DNA of 64,000 nt from Bradysia coprophila (lineage: Eukaryota; Arthropoda; Insecta; Diptera; Sciaridae). The first letter of the stretch is position 1. Every line of letters starts with the position of its first letter. The notes beneath the pieces are model-generated. The model saw nothing but the letters and a program-made list of their open reading frames with translations, ran no database searches and was not told the DNA's origin. Shown here in pieces: positions 34,584-48,335 of the stretch. The stretch lies in assembly GCF_014529535.1 (NCBI RefSeq), contig NC_050735.1, forward strand, positions 2,170,001-2,234,000, read 5' to 3'. The position numbers were made by a program, and so were the translations under genes.

Positions 34584-37500
34584 ACTATTACTCAAAGGCT
34601 TGAGGTAAAGTTTGGCCGCCGTGAAGTAAAGTTCACTATACCTTGTACCTCACTTTTTTGAGTAACATTTTGGTTTTTATGCCTCGTAATTCTATTCCGG
34701 TGCCGTTTCCCGCCCCCTTTTTTTTTAAGAAAAGCGAGATTTTATGATCATTTCTCTCGCAAAAACGCAATAAACGTGTTGTGCAAACAACACATTACAT
34801 TTTTTTTGGAATTCAAAAATTTCCATCTACAAAAACCAGGAAGGAGTATCTGGTGTCATCTTCACATTGCTATAGGTATGTGTAATATTGGACTGAATTA
34901 TTCACATGTTATAATAACATTCTTGTAAACCGTATGAAGGCTATATGTAGATAGCTGAATATCACATTATATTATCTCCGACCTCCAGATATGTTAAACG
35001 ATTATGACTCTGTTTTGTATGTGCGCGAAAAAAGACAAAAAAGTGAGGAACAGATTATTATTAAACAGGAAGGTACTGTTGAAAAATCAACTATACTCGG
35101 TATTCGCACTTACTCAACATCCTTTAAAATATTTACCATGGCTGCAAATGTTCTCTTACCCGATATAATTTTAATGTAACATTGTGCACATTTTGAAAGT
35201 TTCTTTCTAAGCTCTTTGTCAATTATTGTATTTGTACTTAAGCTCAAGACGTCAGGGCTGTAATGTGCAATCCCTGAATCATTTAATATCTGCAAGTGTG
35301 TCGCTATATAAACTGAATCTATTACTTCAATAACTTTAACATAAATTTTGCTAAAAATCTTTCGCAGTTTCTAAAAGTTTACAAATCCAAGGTAATAGCT
35401 GATGATGAAACCATCTTCAAGTACGTTTGAAACATATATGAAGGAGAGAAATGTATGACACGATATGCAACACTGATTTTGAATCAGTTGTATGCCAAAA
35501 TTGTATGAGACGATGTAGCGCGTCTGCATCCAATATTGACTCAAAACCAGTGTTACTAATACAGGTTCTTTTGTCTCAAGTCGCATATATCATTCCTTCA
35601 TATATGGTTTGAAAGTCCAGCCGCGTTAAGAAATGGAATGGGAAAGGGAAAGGTGTGTTTCCAAGCATCAAATAAAGTGCCAGTCAACTTTTCTTCCCAA
35701 AGCACAATTTCATTGAGGTATCACCAGAGTACAAACGAAAATGGGACTCAGTTTCTCAAGTTCTTGATTTAGTAAATACTATTCAAATTTGAGTAGGGCG
35801 TATGCAAATAATAGTAAGTTTCTCTATCTTTTGTTAAGCTGAACAATATCATCTGAACCAACCTCTCTCCATAGGACAAATTAAATTGCTTGGTTCGCTT
35901 GGCAAAAGAGCTCTCTGCACTTACCCTAAATACTTATTTTATCACTTTGTAACGATACAACAAATTTCCTTCATCGCTCAATGTCGACAAGGTGAGAATG
36001 TGAAAAATACTCTGAGATAAATTTTTAGAGGACGTAGCTGCATCATCTTGCCATCAAATAGCATGACGAGAAATAGTTTTTACTATGAACGCTAACCGAA
36101 ACTTTTCGCACATATTTAATAAAATTTATTATATCCCTCGAAAAGACCTTATCCCGTGGGTGCTAGAGCGTATAGCTTATTCAGTCACATATTATATTTT
36201 TATGGAATTTGGAATATCGTATACCAAGTTAATGGTGAATTTTCATTTAATTTTATGGAGATAAGCTTTCAAGTCTGAGCTGGTGTGTAAATAAGAACGG
36301 GGTTTTATGAGTATTAAAAAAGGATTGTTTAAGAAAATAAAAATTAACTTCACAAATGCTGAACAAAGAACAGAAATTTGAACCAGGAAAAGTGATAGAC
36401 GTTTCATAGCGATGTGTTGTCATTGTCCTTAATTGGTAAATTATGTCGGTAATGTTGAGTTTCAGTCGCGATTTCTCGATAAAGGAACATTTCTAAGATT
36501 ATCCAAAACGGAATAGATACGTGCTGGTGTTCCACCAAAATGTTGCAGGATCGATTCTCGTCAGGCCCGGAGGTGGCTTGGATAATCGCAAGTGGGACTT
36601 TTGTAATTTTATTGAATTTTCTATATTGTCGCGTTTCAATTGAGCCTTTTGGAGCATTTTCTTCACTTTAAGCGTCCTCTCCTACATTTCACAGGAGCGC
36701 CTTTTGGTAGCCAGTAGACCCTGATTTCCATGTCAGTCATTGATTTGAAGGTTTTTTTAACGAGTAGTAATGGTAAATTTCTCCTCCATCATTTGGGTAG
36801 TTGTAGTGTGTTTTGTAGCTGTAATGATGTACACACTGAATGACTCGTAGTGCGTAACCCAAATATGATAAAGTTGAGTACCTTATGACTAGCCTACATT
36901 AAGGCGAGATATCAGTCATGCGTCTAACTTTTCTCGGTAAGGATTTACATACTTAGAGGCGTGATTAGGTAATGAGCCTGAACTTGTTATTGACCAAAAA
37001 AAAAGGCTGTTAGTGAGGTTTCAATAGTATCAACCAAAACAGTATACAAAAGTCAAAATCTACTTGTAGTCCGCAAGACACCCCTTCAGGGACGTCGTTC
37101 GTTTATGACACTATGCATATTTAAGTTCTAAGTGATTGTCCAAAACGAAGAAACTTTCTACATTTAAATACACCATAGCTCTCAACAGTATTCTATTCGA
37201 TTTAAGGCGTTCTCGTTCAAGACTGCTTTTGAGAAAGAAGTTAAAAAATTCGTTTACACACACACAAGAGAATCCTTATCTTGTAACGAACCATTTCATA
37301 TAAATGAGTTAGGTAAATATGCCACAACATTTTTCTCTGCCATAAATCTAATATAAAGAAGAATAAAATTTTCAATTTAAGAAAACATGATATGTCACTT
37401 TTCACTCAGCAATGTGCAATGCTTACTTTACGATATTGAACTTCGAACATTTTGTATGATAATGCAAGAGTGCAAATTTTGATGCAAACCATAACAAAAC

Positions 37501-37671
37501 AACATACCGAATGTACGATGCAATATGGTGCATACATATATTATCGGAATCGAAATTATGTAAAGCCATCCTCCACCCGCAGAACCCGTCGAAACCGGAG
37601 GAACTTTTGTTGTACAATTTATACCGTATATTCCATTCGATTCCGTTCGACGCTACATCCACACACAAACT
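34584..37671. other. 3 kb without a gene
   Basis: AT-rich, with no family motifs in any frame and no clean terminal repeats. It could be intergenic or part of a long intron of a gene outside the window. Confidence 0.35.
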
Positions 37672-37697
37672 CACACACACACACACACACACACACA
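37672..37697 (+). repeat. (CA)n microsatellite
   Basis: Thirteen uninterrupted CA dinucleotides, preceded by interrupted CA-rich sequence from 37660. Confidence 0.95.
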
Positions 37698-39064
37698 GGA
37701 AAAACCGACGAAAATATATTGCAATTTTCTGGGTGTTGATTTCATGAGAAAAAGTTTTCCGGTTGAATGTAGTTTGCAGAAAATACATTTATCTCAATTT
37801 AGGTTTTCTGTCGATGAAAGGAAGTATTAGACCGCCATTCAAGTAAATATTCTTTCATAAATTATTTTTCATCGAAATGAAAATCGATAGAATGTATGGG
37901 AGTATTACCGAATGCTTATGCTGTTGAATTAAATGATAGCGATAGGAGAAATTGAACGTTAAATGGTTAGCATTATCACATTCGAGATGAGGCAAGATTT
38001 GTCAGAGCATTTGTAACGATGGATGTTGTGGCTATGTTAAAGGGTGTGATGAGAGATACAACAGAAACCATTTAGTTGATACGTTTATGGAATGAAATCT
38101 AAGCTTTAAATGTAACTAATTCTCAGAGCTTAAATAAATTATATATTTTTTGCAGACTGTTTCAGTAACTTAAGGGCCTCCGTTAATTGTCCTGGGCAAT
38201 TATGCTTAAAAATATTGTGTGATGGATACTTCAGCGAAAGTATTTTATAAAAAAAATTCAAACTTAAAAAGATAAATGAAATGATTGATCGTTTAAAAAT
38301 GAGAGGTGCTGCGGACGATAAAAAATTAATTAATTAAATTTATCAAAGAGTTTAAGTCTCGGTAATTACTTTTTTATTGAAGGAAGTTGCACTTAGATTC
38401 TTTTAGTTAGTTAGTTCGCAGCTTTCTTCTTTAGTTCAGTATACATAAATAAAATTTAAAAATAAACATTTAATGAGAATGTTTCGTACCAAAGTATCTA
38501 ACAAAGTAATTGAATATTGAACAAAATGTTTAATTGATACCATTAATGGCATAATATAGGATAGTATTTTGACACACCAAATATTTAATTACTATGCTTT
38601 GACCATACATATTTACTTTACTTTATATATGTCATTTACCTATCGGGATCATTCATATAATGGAACCATATAAACATAAAGAATCTGGAAATTCTCCTCT
38701 TTGTTCCAAACAAATTTTTTAACTATCTGGGAAGCTCTACAGCAATGAAATCGCAATATCAGGTAATGAAGGCTGAATTTCTTCCCATCTCGATAACTTT
38801 CCAACTTCGGATGGCTATGCCATTTTAGCGTTTGAGAAATTTTCATATTTATCGGAAATTTATTAGATTTAAATTTGAACTTAAGAGTCAATTTGCCAAA
38901 ACTTCGAACAAGTTGTATGAAACAGGAAGCCATCTGCGATTTTTGGAGTGTATACAGTAATTGAATCAGGGGAACCTCCTGAGTCATTTGCAACAAAACA
39001 AAAATAATCTCGAAGTAATTATGCTTTCATACCTGGAACCCGAAAAGTGCTACGAAGTCCAATA
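37698..39064. other. Intergenic, no gene seen
   Basis: AT-rich, no supportable feature. Confidence 0.35.
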
Positions 39065-39175
39065 TGAAAAATACTATTCGTACCACGGACTAAAAGTCTT
39101 TTTTAGCATATTCGATTCCAGACTTCTCAAACGCTAAGAAGACTTTTAGTCCTAGGTACGAAATGTACTATTTCA
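39065..39175. mobile_element. 111-bp inverted repeat
   Basis: The arms 39065-39107 and 39133-39175 pair through TCGTACCACGGACTAAAAGT and ACTTTTAGTCCTAGGTACGA. A related core occurs at 43388-43490. Confidence 0.75.
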
Positions 39176-39699
39176 CGCCTGAAGTCATGAAAAAATTATC
39201 TGCTAGAGTGACCAAAATAGTTTTTTTTTGCATATCACCAACATTACGTAACGCATTTATCTGAAATTATAGTGGTTTGGCAAAGGTGGTGAGGACGCAT
39301 ATGCTGACCTTTAAAAAATTTCGAAATTTTTCGTGTATGTGGTGCAGTAGCTATTCTAGGGGAAAAATTTCCAACTTTTGGAGAGTGTTTAAACAAAATT
39401 ACAATGACAGACTTGGAAGATATGGGTGTCGTTGAGTAGGTAGTGACCTCTACTATCCATGACACCATGAACCTACTGCGGCACGACTTTCGTTGAGCTT
39501 CAATTTTGATTGACAAAAATTCTGTAGAATTCCACTTTCGATAAGTACTTGTGATACAATTTAAAAAAAATTAGGAATTATCACATTTTCGTTTTCAACA
39601 GATTTAACATAATTTCTAGACCCAAAAATTTGACAATCTTGATATTGAACGGTTTTTTGGTTTTTGTCACAGTAAACTGGTCGTTATGAGCATGCGACA

Positions 39700-39830
39700 A
39701 ATAGTTATTTGTGTATCTGTTCTGGACGATTGATTTTAGGCAATTTTGTGAGTTGTAACGAAGTGAGGGCTACATGTAAAAATGCCTAAAATCAATCGTT
39801 AAAAACAGATACTCAGAAAAAATCATATGA
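39700..39830. mobile_element. Inverted repeat, GATTGATTTTAGGCA family, copy 1
   Basis: CGATTGATTTTAGGCA faces TGCCTAAAATCAATCG; the outer ends share TATCTGTT/AACAGATA. CGAAGTG lies at the centre (39759-39765). Relatives at 43270 and 52145. Confidence 0.75.
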
Positions 39831-39969
39831 GAGGTCGAAAACCAGAGAAAAATCTGAAAACTCCCTCATTTTCCGTCCCGACACATGAAAAATTCAAAAC
39901 TTCATACAATAGCTGTTAGAATATGTGGGTCTAGTAATTTCAGATATTACCACGGCCGAAAACAGTAAA

Positions 39970-40100
39970 TTTTTCGAATTTAAAAAAAGGGACCTAATAC
40001 ACTATATGAAATTGAACTGACATAAATTGAATAACTTATTGGCAAAACATAAAACTACAAGATAATCAAGATAGTCAAATCAAGCGCTACTGCCGTGATC
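39970..40100. mobile_element. Degenerate fragment of the CACGNCAGAGTAAA MITE
   Basis: It shares GGGACCTAATACACTATATG and a worn GCGCTACTGCCGTGA end with the copies at 17003 and 21306. Confidence 0.45.
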
Positions 40101-40225
40101 CTATACATAAAACAAAAATGTGACAATAATCGATTTTTTTCGTGGTCAAGAAGAAATACGAAAAATAAGAAACTGGTACATCGGCCATTTCCAAAATATT
40201 GCCAAATTGAAATTGAAAATCAAGT

Positions 40226-40387
40226 TGCTAATATTACGACTGGGACGTCGTTTCAACGGATAGAGGGAATCTGTCGAATGACAGCTGGTTTTTTGAGAGA
40301 GAATTCCATAAATTTTCTCTCGACCAAATTCAAAATCATTCAACATATCCGTCGAAACGACCCAGTCGTCGTATTAGCGTCTCTCTG
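40226..40387. mobile_element. Inverted-repeat element, CGTCGTTTCAACGGAT arms
   Basis: 40227-40260 (GCTAATATTACGACTGGGAC, CGTCGTTTCAACGGA) pairs with 40346-40379. Related scraps occur at 31120 and 45000-45060. Confidence 0.75.
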
Positions 40388-41927
40388 ATAAAAATAGCAC
40401 ACCCAAATCACATCTACCTTGAACTTAGTCGAATATGGTTTTTCGAACAAAATCGTCGTTAGTCGTAACATGAGTATTGTTTTTGAAACGTCAAACAAAC
40501 AAAAATTTAGTATTGGTTGTGAAAAATGTAATAATTTCGGTGATTTCGATGTGATTTAATTCAGTGCTTCTTGTGTTCTTTTAGCAGTGCACCTAGCAGT
40601 TGACCCAAAATATTCGTCCAAGCCACCAAAATGATGAAAAATTTATTATAACCAATCATGTAAACAAACAACAATATTGCTGTTATGTGTACAAATTTCT
40701 CCAAGGGATGACCCAGTAGAAATAAAATGTCGGCGGCAATCTTAAAAATGACTTTTTAGCGGACACGCATTATTTTGAATGAGTATGCGTTTCCAGTAAA
40801 TTAAATTAGTTCAAAGGCAATCACTTTTGAGGAACTTTACGATAACATCTTAAGTTAGAGGTGGGTCACATCCCTCATTCTTTTTTTTTGTACCTCCATG
40901 ATTCCGGTCTGCAAAAGGATTTACCAGTAATCTTTAGGAATGAACCTGTTACTTTCACCATCAATAAAAGTACAAAACCATCGCTTTCATAATAGAAACT
41001 CATCCCATCACTCTTGCTCTGCCATTTGTAGTTTGTTTATGAATTAATAATAATTTTCACATCTGAAATTGTTTATGAATAAATAATAACTTTCGTCTAA
41101 AAGCAACAAATAAAAAGGAACTATCACAAAACATTTCCCTCGAATATAGAAAATAAGATAAATTGCATTATTTTTCACTGCAACAAAATCCTAGCACCGT
41201 ACGTGTGGATAGATAATAATATATATATCCGCACCTCTAAACATATAATATATAGAGAAATATATCGAGATAAATGTACGTATACATATGCGAGTGTACT
41301 GTACACTTTTATGTCATTTGGAAAGCTGAACTGAGCTTTTTAAAGCAACCCATTTTCGAGTCCATATAGTAGTTGCATATCCACATAAAGATAAGAAAGG
41401 TGAAAAAGTGTTCGACAAAAAAGTGCACATTTTACCCATGGCGTACACGTGCAGATAAAAACAGAATGGTGAACTCAATTTATGTAAAATTGGCCAACTT
41501 TGTGCTAGTAAGGTGCATCACTCTTTTCTCTATTTTCGTACATTTTTTGAATTATGCATTTCGAGCCGTAACTTTGTTGCTGGACAATAATTTTGTTTCG
41601 AACTATGGTTTGGAACTAGGGGTGTAATTTCTGAGAAAAAAGACTCAACTCACAGTGTTTTTGTTAAACTTTGGCGGGTAATGTAGCAAATAGAAAACCA
41701 TTGAAATATAAATGAAAGTTCAGTTTACGGTGAAAAACAATATCAAAATCTGAGTAAAACTATTACTACAGGAGGTTGTGGTCATTTACAATGCAGATGT
41801 TAAGGTAAAGAAGGTGTAAATGTTCGTTTGTTCTGATTCGGTATCTATGTACTTGTTGGTGCAGTTAGTATGTTCATTGTTGTCAGGAAAAACGTTTTTT
41901 ACTTGCACGTCTGAACGCGCTATAGCA
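40388..41927. other. Intergenic, no gene seen
   Basis: AT-rich, without exons, RNA genes or clean repeats. Confidence 0.35.
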
Positions 41928-41991
41928 TTTTTAATTTTATTTATTTGAGAGAAAGAGAGAGAGAGAGAGAGAAATTAAAAATGTACCTGCA
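41928..41991. repeat. (GA)n tract within a small hairpin
   Basis: GA-rich run at 41947-41973, flanked by ATTTTTAATTT and AAATTAAAAAT, which are complementary. Confidence 0.8.
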
Positions 41992-42019
41992 AAGTTACAG
42001 CTTGGAACGGTACAGGTCA

Positions 42020-42252
42020 ATAGTTCTAGGAAAATAAATAAAATCGTCTTTTCGGTGGATGTAAATGACATGGTTGTTAGTAAGTTTCAGTGACTGTTGC
42101 CTACTCTGCTGTAGTAAAGACTATATCCGGAAACACAAAACCTGAAGTGGACGTTACTGCCTCACAGATAGTCTTCAGAGTAGCACAGACCGAGTAACAA
42201 CCGTGCCATTTATATCCACCGTCACGCACTTTGAAAAGACTGTAGAACTAAT
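42020..42252. mobile_element. Inverted-repeat element
   Basis: AGTTCTA ends, GTCTTTTCGGTGGATGTAAA and TTTATATCCACCGTCACGC, and GGTTGTTA/TAACAACC pair across the unit. It has no coding content. Confidence 0.65.
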
Positions 42253-43269
42253 TTGCAAAGACACATGAAAATTGATTAGTTCTGACCTTATTTCCAATCA
42301 AATTTGGCTTTATCTAGTATGGTCTTAGGTAAAAGTCAAACCGAAAAATTTCTAATTAATTTTAATCCACTTGTCTATCCTCTTGTTATACTTTCCCAAA
42401 CAATCAAGTTTATTGACCCATATACTCCAGCAAAACTATTGTATCTGAAAAGTATGCAAATTAACCCAGACCTGTCGAAAAGTATTTATTTGAAATTTAG
42501 TTTTACCTCTTAAATAAAATGGAAGAGAAGCGAGTCGATGGTGTATATCTCGTTACCTTCATTTGCATATACCGATTACTTTGTTAGACGACTTGAAACA
42601 AGGTGATAGTCTGACCTAACATAACATTTATTCAGTTAGTCATCAACCTTACGTGGAGTCCACAAATTAATGAAATTATATTTTTAAACCATTAACCACT
42701 TGACATAGCATTTAATTTCATACATGGTTCATACATGCAAAAACTCATTCGCTATGCTCACAATTGATTCAGGATAACCCTTATAATTCTAGAATTCAAT
42801 CAACCCATTTCTAATTTGCATATATGGTCTCACAGTCAACCAACCGTACGTCTAGTTTCACATTTATGCAGAACGTAAATAAATTGAAACTTCTCCTCTC
42901 CGACTCCATTATTATCCTTTATGACATTTTAATTTCATTTTCGACACAAAATTGATGCCATAAAAACATCTAGTTTAATTGAAAAATAAAAAGATCCGTA
43001 CGTTGTTTGACATATTACGATTCCCGGCGTTGATTTTGTGTTTCTCTGAAAATTGGAGATTATCCAACTTACAGGTGCTGAAATATTCCGATCTTACCGA
43101 TTCGGAAATAATAGTTTTTTTTTCGTGCCAAGTCAGGAAAGGACGATTTTTTCAGCACCAGTCCTAAGGATAATTAGGGCACGTGCTGAAAAACTCCATT
43201 TCCTGTCGAGGTACGAACAACGTAAATTCACCATATTGAATTTGATCAATCGTATAGTCATGGAAATAG
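42253..43269. other. Intergenic, no gene seen
   Basis: No supportable feature other than weak hairpins around 43080-43180. Confidence 0.3.
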
Positions 43270-43380
43270 TCATTTGTGAACCTGTTTTGGAAGATTGATT
43301 TTAGGCACTTTCGCGGATTGTAGGCCGAACGAAGTGAGGCTTACAAGCGAAAGTGCCTTAAATCAACCGTCCCAAAAAAA
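43270..43380. mobile_element. Inverted repeat, GATTGATTTTAGGCA family, copy 2
   Basis: GATTGATTTTAGGCACTTTC faces GAAAGTGCCTTAAATCAAC. CGAAGTG sits at 43330-43336, on the symmetry centre near 43331. Confidence 0.75.
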
Positions 43381-43676
43381 CGTTGTTTCTAAATTATGCT
43401 TAAAGGATTTTTTAGCGAATTCAATTCCAGCACTCCCCTCGGCTAGTCCTGGAAGCCTCTCATTCGCTAAATAAGCATTTTAGCTTACTTTAGAAAAATA
43501 ACCTTAGCGCTCCCCGATCGATTCCGGAATCAGATGATAAGATGAATTTGTCACGTGATCGTGTTAACCAATGACCAATGACGCCATTGACCTGCAGAAG
43601 CGCTTCAATTTTTTCAGCTCTTTGTGCTCAATTTTCTGGTGAAACAACTTCACTCATAGTAAACATCGAACAAATA

Positions 43677-43813
43677 GGGCGTTCCATTTCGGATGAAGTT
43701 CACTTTTATGCCGTGGGACATCATACAAAAAATGAGTTACGTGTTCACTATCGGTATTTTTTATATGAAGATGCCGTGGGACAAACTTGAACCATCTCCG
43801 AAATGGAACACTC
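43677..43813. mobile_element. 137-bp TA-flanked MITE, copy 2
   Basis: Inverted relative of 31177-31313 with identical length, ends GGGCGTTCCATTTCGGA and complement, and TA on both flanks. It is younger than its surroundings. Confidence 0.88.
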
Positions 43814-44021
43814 TATGTCATAGTAGTGAAGATGTTTCACAAAAAATAGGGCGACGACATTAGTAATTTTATGACGAAATGTACTAGAAATGTGATGAAA
43901 GTCTATGGCATTTGAGCTTCAGTTTCCCTGTTGAAATTCATAATGCCATCCATTTTCATTCCGTTTTGCCTCCATGTACGTGACAGTTGCCATTTAAAAC
44001 AATATGCTCTATTGTATTAAG

Positions 44022-44183
44022 TTCACGCCGTAAGTGTGCCAAAAATTTAAATTTCGAGTGAACGAATCGATGCAAAAGTGAACCGAAAAATAAATTTCAA
44101 CGCTTCCTTGCATAAAAATGACGCTGCGTTAGAAAGACTTGAGTGAGAAAGATATTGAATTTCGACTGCACTTACGGCGTGAA
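44022..44183. mobile_element. 162-bp MITE, TTCACGCCGTAAGTG ends, copy 1
   Basis: Perfect 15-base terminal inverted repeats TTCACGCCGTAAGTG (right end CACTTACGGCGTGAA). The same length as 52299-52460. The target duplication is not obvious. Confidence 0.88.
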
Positions 44184-47100
44184 TGCCAAATCATATACAC
44201 AGAGGCAAAACGGAATTAAAACAGAGGCAAAACGGATGACCGTGAATTCAGACTTATAATGCGCTGCTGAAACTGTTTGTTTTATTTAAAATGTTTCATT
44301 CAGTGCTTTGACTTTTCGACTTAATCAGAAAAAATACTGGAGTTTTTCAGAGCCCATGACATGAGCTTTTAAGTGTTGTTGTCATGAATTTTGTCTTTCA
44401 TATATTTATTATGGTTACAACCAACGGTAAGTTGATGCATCTATATATCCATAAACTTTAGACCACCTTTTGAACATATAATACGAGAGACAGAACATGT
44501 ACGACCGCTTTTACTTTATAGTTTTTTATGCGCTTTCGTTTATTAAGTTAGTGGAACATTTGTCAATTTATACGTTCATGTATTCTTCAGTGCACTCTCA
44601 GCTGTATACTGTATCTGGACACAATTACTGTTTTACCGGATATAACATGCCAAACCGTATGATGAAAGACCTCGTGGGTTGCCATTTTAAAATCTGTCTG
44701 TTCCTTTAATTCAGTGTTTTAAGCGAATATAAATCTAATAATAGTTGACCGTGACCATATTGTAGAATGGAAAGAAAATGTTTTAGCATTTAGAAAGTAC
44801 TACAGGTACGCGACACAATGTTATTTCACAAAATATTGAATTTCGAGAAAATTGTATTAACAATGTATGAAGCGTTCAATTTTCAATAAATCTGTTTTAT
44901 GGGTGGTTCCACTACTTTTTATGGTAAACAGAGAGTAATCGAATATTCAGGTGGCTTCTGTGTATAAGTATACCATGAACCTTTTACAACTCTAACCAGC
45001 AAAAAACCAGCTGTCATTCGACATATTCCCTCTATCCGTCGATACGACGCCCAACACTGTAGGGTTGAAGAAAACTTAAATAGAGTCACGATACCACCTC
45101 TGATTTTCCTTCATGTTATTGTTGAGGGACTCGAGTACTATAAGGAACCTTTATTCAGTTCAAAATAAATTTCAATTAACTTAATTCCTCAGATCCATCC
45201 AGCCGTTTCGGAGAACCGGCACTCATGTCCGCTTGGGGCCGACGAGTCAATTTGAATACAGATTGTTATTGCAACGGATAGGGGGACTAAGTCTAAGCTA
45301 ATTCGTGTTAAAATGGCTTGTCTCGACAACCTGACCACGTAGGCACAGCCAGCTATAAAGTCCAAATTTCTACATTTTTTAATCGGGATATGTCCAAGAT
45401 GAAGAGAGTTTGCTCTATTAAACGCCGAGAATGAATTTTACAAAATTTATCCGAATTGTACAATATTTGATATTTGAAGATCTGGTTGTGGTCCAACATT
45501 TTTCTCCATTTGACCAAAAATAAGCCATCATGGCCTCATGGTGAAAAATCGATTTAAAGAATGTCTTGGTCAGAAATATGTTAGTAAGTTTTATGATTCT
45601 TTTATTGACAACATCCTCGGCGAAACTTGGACTCATCTGTAATACACAGGTTGACCCTGTCTGCAACAAAACAATAATGCTTGATCAGCCTGCAATCTAA
45701 TCTGTACAACGATACCACACTTTCCATACCAGCCTCACAACAAGTATCTGTTACGACATTTTTTTTGCAGCAAGGTCACTCTACGACGAAATTTTCAATT
45801 TATCATCTATCTTCAAGTGCCCGTTCCTTTAGGATGAGTAGTATTGTTATCCATTCTTCAGAAATAAGTGGTTTAAGTTATTTAAAGCTTATAAATTAAT
45901 AACGTGTATCTGGAGTCGGTTAAACGTACTTCGTTAGCCGTTAGAGGAAATTTACCACAAAAATATGTGGAAACCGAAAGTGTTTATATTTAAAAAATTG
46001 CGCCAAAAATGGCATCATTTCAAAATGGGTTAAACTTAACAATTTTCATAAAAAATGTTAAACTTTGAAATAATGCAATATCTCGGCCAGAACTTCATCA
46101 ATTTATGACGTTGAACTCGTTCTGACGCCAAGAGTACGACTAACATACTTTAAGAGTCATTGGAGCCAAGAGATCAAAGTCAAAAAGTTCCTTAGTCGCT
46201 AAAAAAATTTTTTACATTTTTTGTAGTGTGGAATTGCGTCACGACGCCATACTAACGTGACGCCATGACAGTTCTGTTGTGTAACGACAAAAATTGTTAT
46301 CTGATCATAAACAAAGAATCAAAATTAGGCAACAGTAAAATTGCATTCTGGGAAGTGTTCTTCTTCAGGTTTGCCAGATATTAATTTATCAGACAAAATC
46401 GGCGAGAATTTATTTTGCACAGGAAGATTAAGTTTCTCCTAAATCTAGCCGAAATGAAAATTTATTTTTCCTCTACGTGTACAGAATTTTTTGCAATAAA
46501 GTTTCTGTGAAGAAAAACAAAAAAAGTCGTCCAGATAAATCGTGATAGTGCATTCGTATTATGTCTGGATAGAGGGAACGTGTAAAAAATAAAAGTAGAA
46601 TTCTGCATAAAATATCATTTTCTTGCATTACTTCAGTTCGTTCAGCTACTTTGAACTTCGACATTCGATTATGCAAAACCCATTTTAATCAAATTACTCC
46701 TTCAACATTATTTAACAACCATTTAATACAAAATAAAGTTTTCTTTTTTCAATTATGCATTAAGTGCATATTTGAGTGCACTCCGGTTTTAATTTTGTTG
46801 CGTGCACCATGTTGTGTATGTATAAATTTCGGATTACGTTCAGTTTACATAAACAATAGTTATATAGTAACATGGAATAATTCAGCAATTTTCCACTTCA
46901 GAATTAAGGTATATAAATCGTTGTGCTGTATATGGCTCTTACATTGAATCATTATTAATTAGGTTTCCCATTTTATATATACACGGGATCACGAAATGCA
47001 AACTTTTCAGTAGATTATCACGTTTACGATTTAATGTGTTTAATAGCATGAATTCGCTTTAAGTTATTGACTATAACTTTGCATTGTGTAGTACAGGCCT

Positions 47101-47273
47101 CAGTGTCGGGCAAATAAATTAGAACCCAATTACGTGTAGAGGTTTTCTTTTAAATCCTATATACCTGCATCATTGTTAATGTAACGGTTTTCCGAGAAGA
47201 AAATGATGTACCTCATAACTAACACAATATATTTTGATAAATGAATGAGAGTAATACATGATCCAGTTCAGTA
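44184..47273. other. 3 kb without a gene
   Basis: Fragments of the CGTCGTTTCAACGG repeat occur near 45000-45060 and 45275. Otherwise AT-rich, with no exon or RNA gene. Confidence 0.35.
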
Positions 47274-47394
47274 CCCGGGTGAAAATTAAAATCTCAAAAG
47301 TTCGAAAAACGTAGTCTCACGTCTCAAAAGACAATAGATTTGAGACCGTGAGACTACGTTTTTCGAACTTTTGAGACTTTCATTTTCACCTGGG
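47274..47394. mobile_element. 121-bp near-perfect palindrome, copy 2
   Basis: The same architecture as 2363-2483 (GTCTCACGTCTCA core, GAGACTTT/AAAGTCTC-type arms). Arms start CCCGGGTGAAAATT. TA flanks both ends here. Confidence 0.75.
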
Positions 47395-47775
47395 TAGTCA
47401 TACTGACGGTTAATGCAAAGCACCTAGCAGGGTAATAGAACGAAATAAAGAAGTACTTTAATCGAAGTATGCGAATATTTCTATACACACACGGAATTTC
47501 TGATTTCTCCATTTAAAAACACATGTAAAATTCACAAAAAAACAGGAGAGGGATAACGGCGTCAATTCTCTTTTCTCTATTCAATCAAATTCTCTACTGG
47601 TACAGAACGATTCACTCTTTCACTGAAAGATGTCGCTGCGACAAAACCATTGTCAACAGAAAAATAATTAATTTTTTACTCGCCGGACTTCAGTCAAATA
47701 AAATGCCATCGCATGGCACATGATCTCAGGACTCCGGAACAGTAATCAGTTTTTCAATCGAACCTTGGGGGGTAG

Positions 47776-47906
47776 GGTAATCTCGCACACCACACAAATT
47801 CATGGTGTGCGAGATTCACCTCTAAGTGGTGAATCTCGCACAGTCATGACTTTTCGTTACATGTCGTAAAAGGACGCATACTATGATCGCGTGTGCGAGA
47901 TTCCCC
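47776..47906. repeat. Nested hairpins with CTCGCACAC motif
   Basis: GGTAATCTCGCACAC faces GTGTGCGAGATTCCCC. A smaller stem (47782-47815) and another CTCGCACA sit inside. The same motif organises 56341-56553. Confidence 0.7.
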
Positions 47907-48019
47907 GACACCAACCTTGGCGATAAATATTTGAAAGAAAGTTTTCTGTCATAGCATCATATTCTTTTTTTAAAACTTTAATCACTAAACCGATATAGAG
48001 CCGATTGAAAAACTGATTA

Positions 48020-48335
48020 CTTACTTACTTTTTTTATCAGGGTGGGACGATCACCTAGGTAATCTTGAAACACAGATCTTGTGATCCTTTGTTTCTTTCC
48101 CGGTCATCATTTAAATCAAAGCAACCTTCCGGTCACCGTCAGGAACCTGTCTAAAGTGGCGGGTCCCATAGCGACAACTTCGGAGGGTTGCACGACGAAA
48201 TCTCCAAGGAGCCTGCGTCTTAGTTGAAGAAATTTAGGGCATTCACAAATGACGTGTAAGCCTGTTTCTTTTTCTAATCCGCAGGATCACCAAGAAGTCA
48301 CCGAGAGCCTTAGCTTATTGAGGTGCTGATTCAGC
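48020..48335 (-). mobile_element. LINE 3' fragment, zinc-knuckle C-terminus
   Basis: Read on the minus strand, a frame with CGLEKETGLHVICECP (the Cys-His motif after the RT domain of many LINEs) stops at 48116. A 3' region and a (GTAA)n tail end at 48020. 5'-truncated, not functional. Confidence 0.75.

Noticed and set aside
36530-36600. Possible tRNA-derived SINE head (GCAGGATCGATTCTCG)
   Set aside because: Only a T-arm-like string; no A box at the right distance and no second copy in the window.
37423-37788. Overlapping frames with Cys-Val or Thr-His runs
   Set aside because: Produced by translating the (CA)n microsatellite.
42304-42513. 69-codon plus-strand frame
   Set aside because: No motif, no splice context, AT-rich composition; consistent with chance.
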